9,997 bases of DNA, taken from positions 1 through 9,997 of the forward strand of contig JAISHN010000098.1 of the NCBI GenBank assembly GCA_031262635.1, given 5' to 3'. Position 1 is the first letter of the stretch, and each line of letters begins with the position of its first letter. The notes beneath the pieces are model-generated. The model worked only from the letters and a program-made list of their open reading frames with translations. It made no database searches and was not told the origin of the DNA. Source of the DNA: Holosporaceae bacterium (GTDB taxonomy: Bacteria; Pseudomonadota; Alphaproteobacteria; UBA3830). The position numbers were made by a program, and so were the translations under genes. This document shows, piece after piece, positions 6,598-9,997 of the stretch.

Positions 6598-7911
6598 ATG
6601 AAATTTTCAAAATTCGCGTTGTATTGTTGTTGCCTAGCGTTGTCTTCATGTTCTGATCGCGAAAAAAAATTAAACATTGTCGACGAACGTCTTGACGAAA
6701 CGTTGTCGCGCAATGTTCCGCAGGATGCGAATATTCTCGCTTCATCCGCGGAATTCGCTTCAAAAATATTCTTGAAATACCAACAAGCGTATAATACTGA
6801 ATCCGACATAATGTTCTTCTCGCCTTGGAAATCGACTTTTAAGCCGTATATAGATAGAGATTATCTTTCTTCAGTGAAAGGAAAATATGCGGAAAATTTG
6901 CATAAATGGACTTCGTCTGAAATAGCGGAATTGAAAAAGAACGCGGCTATGAACGATTGCCCTTCGCGCCGTATAAAAGCGATTTCAATCAGAAATACAA
7001 TGAGCTATATCCTTCCTACTGAAAAGCCTTTCTTCGAGGATATAAATAGACTGGGCGGCGGTTATCCATTCAATGAAAATATATCGAATATGATATACAT
7101 AGGAACGCCGTTGCTCATATTACATGTAACTGCCGATAAAGCATGGTTTTTAGTCGCCTACCCTCGCTCTGTCTGGCCGCGTTCTCTCGGTTGGGTAAAA
7201 GCGAACGACGTTGCTTTTGTCGACGAGCCATTCATACGACAATACATAAAAAGCGAGTTGTTCGTCTCTATCAATGACGACGTTGTCTTACTGTCGGAAA
7301 GCGGGCGCTTTTTATCAAACGCTTGCATGGGAACGATACTTCCTGGAACGAACTCTGAATTATTTGTCCCCTGCATGGGGAAAAATGGATACGCGGAAAT
7401 AACAAAATGTAGATCTTCATCTTTCGTAAAGAAACCTTACGCTTTTACTCGCGATAATCTTATTGAAATAACTCGAAAATTTCTCGGAACAAAATACGGC
7501 TGGGGCGGTTATTTAAACAACAGAGATTGTTCTATAATGACGCGCGATTTTACGACTATTTTTGGGATACTTATACCGCGTTCATCTAAAAATCAATTAA
7601 GACAAGAAGGTTGCGTTTCAATTAAAAATATAAGCGACAAATCAAGTTTTTTAAGAGCGACGGCGATCCCGTTTTTAACATTAATCGGATGGAAAGGACA
7701 CGTAATGCTTTACGTTGGCAGCTATGCGGATAAAGCGGTATTCATACACAATGTTTGTGGAATAAAAATAGGAGAAAATGAGGAAGGAAGATACGTTATA
7801 GGAAAAACTATATTAAGCTCTTTCGATTTGAGCAAAGAAATAGAAAGTTCAAGCAAAACATTGGAAGACAAAGTCGAACTTATGTACGACATAAGCGCCG
7901 CGGTTCGATAA
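6598..7911 (+). CDS. SH3b-domain NlpC/P60 (C40) cell-wall peptidase, lipoprotein
   Basis: This is a probable murein peptide hydrolase anchored in the envelope. Residues 1-17 form a lipoprotein signal peptide (MKFSKFALYCCC...) ending in the lipobox LSSC with Cys18; Ser at +2 suggests the outer membrane. Residues about 65-115 (FFSPWKS and following) match the N-terminal stabilising domain of this family, about 128-208 a first SH3b domain (ISIRNTMSYILPTEKPFF to GWVKANDVAFVDE) and about 215-275 a second. The NlpC/P60 catalytic domain runs from about 283 to 415 with Cys311 (NNRDCS), His368 (GHVMLYVG) and His384 (IHN) as the triad. I know this architecture best from Desulfovibrio and Campylobacterota; members typically cut between D-Glu and diaminopimelate. 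No ribosome-binding site precedes the ATG, chosen for the signal peptide. The gene appears more A/T-rich than its neighbours. It lies 46 bp after pth. Confidence 0.9.
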   Translation: MKFSKFALYCCCLALSSCSDREKKLNIVDERLDETLSRNVPQDANILASSAEFASKIFLKYQQAYNTESDIMFFSPWKSTFKPYIDRDYLSSVKGKYAENLHKWTSSEIAELKKNAAMNDCPSRRIKAISIRNTMSYILPTEKPFFEDINRLGGGYPFNENISNMIYIGTPLLILHVTADKAWFLVAYPRSVWPRSLGWVKANDVAFVDEPFIRQYIKSELFVSINDDVVLLSESGRFLSNACMGTILPGTNSELFVPCMGKNGYAEITKCRSSSFVKKPYAFTRDNLIEITRKFLGTKYGWGGYLNNRDCSIMTRDFTTIFGILIPRSSKNQLRQEGCVSIKNISDKSSFLRATAIPFLTLIGWKGHVMLYVGSYADKAVFIHNVCGIKIGENEEGRYVIGKTILSSFDLSKEIESSSKTLEDKVELMYDISAAVR

Positions 7912-7944
7912 TTTCACGCTACAATAAAGGAAACAAATAATTAC

Positions 7945-7989
7945 AGGGGGAATTATTCGCCCCCCTACAAAAAACGTTCCCCATTTTTT
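7945..7989 (+). terminator. G/C-rich palindrome plus T-tract, possible terminator between convergent genes
   Basis: AGGGGG (7945-7950) and CCCCCT (7961-7966) can form a short hairpin with a ten-base gap between the arms; the surrounding bases (TACAGGGGG... and ...CCCCCCTACA) make it look like an imperfect palindromic repeat unit. GGGGAA (7947-7952) can instead pair with TTCCCC (7977-7982), directly before ATTTTTT (7983-7989), which is the layout of an intrinsic terminator for the upstream lipoprotein gene but with a 24-base loop. A6 (7969-7974) and T6 (7984-7989) are also complementary, so weak termination from the carD side is possible. Function is inferred from position and symmetry. Confidence 0.45.
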
Positions 7990-7991
7990 AA

Positions 7992-8486
7992 CTAGGCGGC
8001 CGTTAAGACTTTTTCCAAGTATTCTTTCGCTTCTTTTTCCCCTATCTCGGCGACGGCGGCGTACTCTTTTATTAATCGATCGAGAGCCTCCTGATAGATC
8101 TGACGCTCGCTGTAGGAATGCTCGGGTTGATTCGCGGTTCTGTGAAGATCTCTCACTACCTGAGCTATCGACATAGGAATTCCAGAATTAATTTTTGTTT
8201 CGTACTCTTGCGCTCGACGGCTCCACATCATTTTCTTCACGCGAGTCGGGCTGCTAAGACATTCTATCGCTTCCTGCATTTCTTTTTTAGAGCATAATTT
8301 GCGGACTTTCGATATAGTCGACTTGTTTAACGGAAGTTTTACGATCATCTTATCTTTGTCGAAAGAGATAACCATCACCTTAAACTCGGTTCCGGCGATG
8401 TTTTGGCTTTCAAAGCCTTTTACTACGCCGACCCCGTGAATAGGATAAACGACGTACTCTCCTTCTTCAAAAGCGGCTTCTTTCAT
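7992..8486 (-). CDS. carD: CarD/CdnL-family RNA polymerase-binding transcription regulator
   Basis: CarD/CdnL proteins bind the RNA polymerase beta subunit and stabilise open complexes, notably at rRNA and growth-related promoters. Residues about 6-62 form the Tudor-like polymerase-interacting domain (FEEGEYVVYPIHGVGVVKGFE, then MVISFDKDKMIVKLPL). Residues about 65-160 are the helical DNA-binding domain, with the conserved tryptophan Trp88 in MMWSRR, which in studied members wedges into the minor groove near the -10 element. At 164 residues the length matches alphaproteobacterial CdnL. The C-terminus here ends LTAA. AGGAG (8497-8493) lies six bases before the ATG, fixing the start; this site is inside an inverted repeat (separate entry). 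The gene lies downstream of gltX on the same strand, 212 bp away, and converges on the lipoprotein gene. Confidence 0.95.
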   Translation of the reverse strand: MKEAAFEEGEYVVYPIHGVGVVKGFESQNIAGTEFKVMVISFDKDKMIVKLPLNKSTISKVRKLCSKKEMQEAIECLSSPTRVKKMMWSRRAQEYETKINSGIPMSIAQVVRDLHRTANQPEHSYSERQIYQEALDRLIKEYAAVAEIGEKEAKEYLEKVLTAA

Positions 8487-8491
8487 GATTG

Positions 8492-8510
8492 GCTCCTGTG
8501 ATTAAGGAGC
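8492..8510 (-). promoter_or_regulatory. Perfect inverted repeat enclosing the carD ribosome-binding site
   Basis: On the minus strand GCTCCT (8510-8505), seven bases, then AGGAGC (8497-8492) form a perfect 6 bp dyad. The second arm is the carD Shine-Dalgarno sequence, so in an mRNA that includes both arms the ribosome-binding site would be hidden in a hairpin. If transcription starts near 8505, as the nearby promoter suggests, the first arm would be largely missing from the RNA and the dyad would act, if at all, as a DNA operator at the start site. Which applies is not decidable here. Confidence 0.5.
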
Positions 8511-8511
8511 A

Positions 8512-8540
8512 ACTATATCTCATTTTTGTCGCTTTGAAAA
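8512..8540 (-). promoter_or_regulatory. Candidate sigma70 promoter for carD
   Basis: Reading the minus strand, TTTTCA (8540-8535) and TATAGT (8517-8512) are separated by 17 bp. The -10 hexamer has one mismatch and the -35 has two. The predicted start is about 8505, giving a leader of roughly 20 bases before the carD ATG. The spacing and position are good, but this A/T-rich stretch could produce such a match by chance. Confidence 0.45.
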
Positions 8541-8556
8541 GAGGAAATTAACGAAG

Positions 8557-8616
8557 GGATTTAATCCTAGAGCGAAGTCCGAAGCGGCGATCGCGCTTCT
8601 AGCAATAACTTATTGC
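8557..8616. repeat. Cluster of three short perfect palindromes between gltX and carD
   Basis: Within 60 bp lie GGATT-T-AATCC (8557-8567), GAAGCG-(7)-CGCTTC (8581-8599, with the palindrome GCGATCGC in its centre) and GCAATAA-C-TTATTGC (8602-8616). CTAGAGCG (8567-8574) can also pair with CGCTTCTAG (8594-8602) with one bulged base, so alternative folds exist. No T-tract follows on either strand, which argues against simple terminators. They could be operator sites or a structured leader of carD or tail of gltX. The rest of the 8617-8698 gap shows no clear signal. Confidence 0.45.
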
Positions 8617-8698
8617 GGAGTATAAATCTCTTGTTTCAACAAAAATAGCCTCACACCACTTATCGCATTTTTCCTAACACAACCTAATAACCGCGTTG

Positions 8699-9997
8699 CT
8701 AGACGCTTTTTGCTTTCAAGTTATTTTCTACTCTAGATTTTATTCGATCGTATCCCATCAGACCGACTATTTTCGCCAATTCCGGTCCGTTTTCCAGTCC
8801 GGTCAGCGCGACGCGGATAGGATGAAATAAGTCTCTGCCCTTTTTGCCGGAAATCTGTTTAAGGTCGCTTATCCATAGATCAAAATCCACGGGATTTTTT
8901 AAAGTCTCTAGCATCTGGCCGACGAATTTTTCATCTTCCTTTATTACGTTGATTTTATTAAACAAAATATCGTCCCAAAACGCGGCTTCCTTAATCGAAT
9001 GCAGATTGTTTTTAATCGCGTCCCAGAACTCGACGGAAATGTTTTTTAAATTTAGTTTTTCCAGCTCCGGTTTCGCCTCGTCGAAAGTTTTTTCGGCGAT
9101 TATTTTTTGCGTTAGCGATTTTACTTCGGACGGATTAAATTTAGGCGACGATAAACTCATTTTTTCAAAAGAAAATTTTTCAATCAGAGATTTTATATCG
9201 TCCAAATGACTTGCGTTGTTCGACGTTCCAAGAGTCGCTAATACGTTGCGTATCGCTCGAGGTTCGATTCCGTCGTTTCGCATGTTTACGACGCTCAACG
9301 GCGAGTTCGAACGCTTAGAAACGTCTTCCCCGTCGAAAGAGGACAGCAAGGGAACGTGTCCAAATTTTGGAAACTCTCCGCATAAGGCTTTGAAAATATC
9401 TATCTGAGCCGCGGTATTGGTAATGTGATCGTTGCCGCGGATGATATGCGTAATTCCAAGATTTACGTCGTCTACGACGGATGCAAAAGTATAGACGAAC
9501 GATCCGTCCGGTTTAATCAAAACCGGATCGCTAATACTGTCGAGCGGAATGGAAATTTTTCCGTGAACTAAATCGTCCCACTCAATAACTCGCTCGTCGT
9601 CTAATTTAAAACGCCAATGAGGTTTTATCCCGCCGCTTTCGAGTTTTTGGCGTTCGTCATAGGAAAGCTTTAAAGCCTCGCGATCGTAAACCGGAGGAAC
9701 GCCCATAGACGCTTGAATTTTTCTTTTCAGAGAAAGCTGTTCTTTTGTTTCGTAGCAAGGATAAACGCGGCCGCTTTTTTTTAAACGATCGATTGCCTCG
9801 GCGTATTTTTCAATACGCTCCGATTGTCTGTAAAATTCGTCCCAACGAATTTCCAGCCATTCCAAATCTTTTAAAATAAGCTCTTCCGATTTTTTTGTAG
9901 ATCTTTCGAGATCCGTATCGTCGATTCGCAAAATGAATTTTCCGCCGTTCTTTTTTGCGAAAAGATAATTCAGAATAGCGATTCTTACGTTTCCAAC
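8699..9997 (-). CDS. gltX: Glutamyl-tRNA synthetase, alphaproteobacterial short type (5' end cut by window)
   Basis: Class I aminoacyl-tRNA synthetase that attaches glutamate to tRNA-Glu (and in many alphaproteobacteria also to tRNA-Gln, corrected later by GatCAB). The visible part starts with VGNVRIAILNYLFAKKNGGKFILRIDDTD, so the frame continues to the right edge and only the first ~10-20 residues, including most of the HIGH signature, are missing; the TTG at 9931 is internal. Other motifs are YPCYET, PHWRFKL, the DPVLIKPDGSFVYTFASVVDD block, ITHIIRGNDHITNT and the ATP-binding loop GEDVSKR (visible residues about 223-229) in place of KLSKS. The C-terminal anticodon-binding region is helical and short, giving a total of about 445-450 residues as expected for this subtype. 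Genomes of this group often carry two gltX copies with different tRNA specificity, so which role this copy plays is open. Confidence 0.95.
   Translation of the reverse strand, partial: VGNVRIAILNYLFAKKNGGKFILRIDDTDLERSTKKSEELILKDLEWLEIRWDEFYRQSERIEKYAEAIDRLKKSGRVYPCYETKEQLSLKRKIQASMGVPPVYDREALKLSYDERQKLESGGIKPHWRFKLDDERVIEWDDLVHGKISIPLDSISDPVLIKPDGSFVYTFASVVDDVNLGITHIIRGNDHITNTAAQIDIFKALCGEFPKFGHVPLLSSFDGEDVSKRSNSPLSVVNMRNDGIEPRAIRNVLATLGTSNNASHLDDIKSLIEKFSFEKMSLSSPKFNPSEVKSLTQKIIAEKTFDEAKPELEKLNLKNISVEFWDAIKNNLHSIKEAAFWDDILFNKINVIKEDEKFVGQMLETLKNPVDFDLWISDLKQISGKKGRDLFHPIRVALTGLENGPELAKIVGLMGYDRIKSRVENNLKAKSV

Noticed and set aside
8844..9407. Open frames on the plus strand opposite gltX
   Set aside because: They lie fully antisense to conserved synthetase motifs and show no family features or ribosome-binding sites.

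Overview
The window looks like the chromosome of an alphaproteobacterium with a moderate GC content and a compact, mostly housekeeping gene set. The best taxonomic clues are the glutamyl-tRNA synthetase, which matches the short alphaproteobacterial type (PHWRF, VVDDVNLGITHIIRG and a GED-VSKR version of the KMSKS loop), the bamB-der and rplY-pth gene pairs, and a CarD/CdnL-type transcription regulator. The species is not recognisable from sequence alone. Coding density is high and no stretch of 300 bases lacks a gene. I saw no tRNA, rRNA, CRISPR array, insertion sequence or phage gene.

Layout. Positions 1-4239 (+) form a tightly packed run: the end of an outer-membrane assembly factor (bamB), the ribosome-assembly GTPase Der (ATGA overlap), a 92-residue SemiSWEET-type mini-transporter, thiamine pyrophosphokinase (26 bp overlap with the transporter) and the 16S rRNA m5C methyltransferase RsmB. 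Facing it at 4248-5102 (-) is a lone MalG-like sugar ABC permease with no partner genes in view and no ATG start. A clear sigma70-type promoter at 5273-5301 then drives rplY (L25/Ctc) and pth (peptidyl-tRNA hydrolase), followed by a lipoprotein cell-wall hydrolase with an SH3b-SH3b-NlpC/P60 build. The run ends in a G/C-rich palindrome and a T-tract at 7945-7989. The minus strand carries carD (7992-8486) and, upstream of it, gltX (8699 to beyond the right edge).

How it fits together. Most genes serve translation: ribosome assembly (Der, RsmB, L25), tRNA charging (GltX), tRNA recycling (Pth) and rRNA-synthesis-linked transcription control (CarD). Envelope functions (BamB and the NlpC/P60 lipoprotein) are interleaved. 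The points most worth a second look are the SemiSWEET-thiamine pyrophosphokinase pair, the orphan permease, and the dyad-rich 212 bp region between gltX and carD, where the carD ribosome-binding site lies inside a perfect inverted repeat next to a plausible promoter. I found nothing that I would call a new defence or mobile system.
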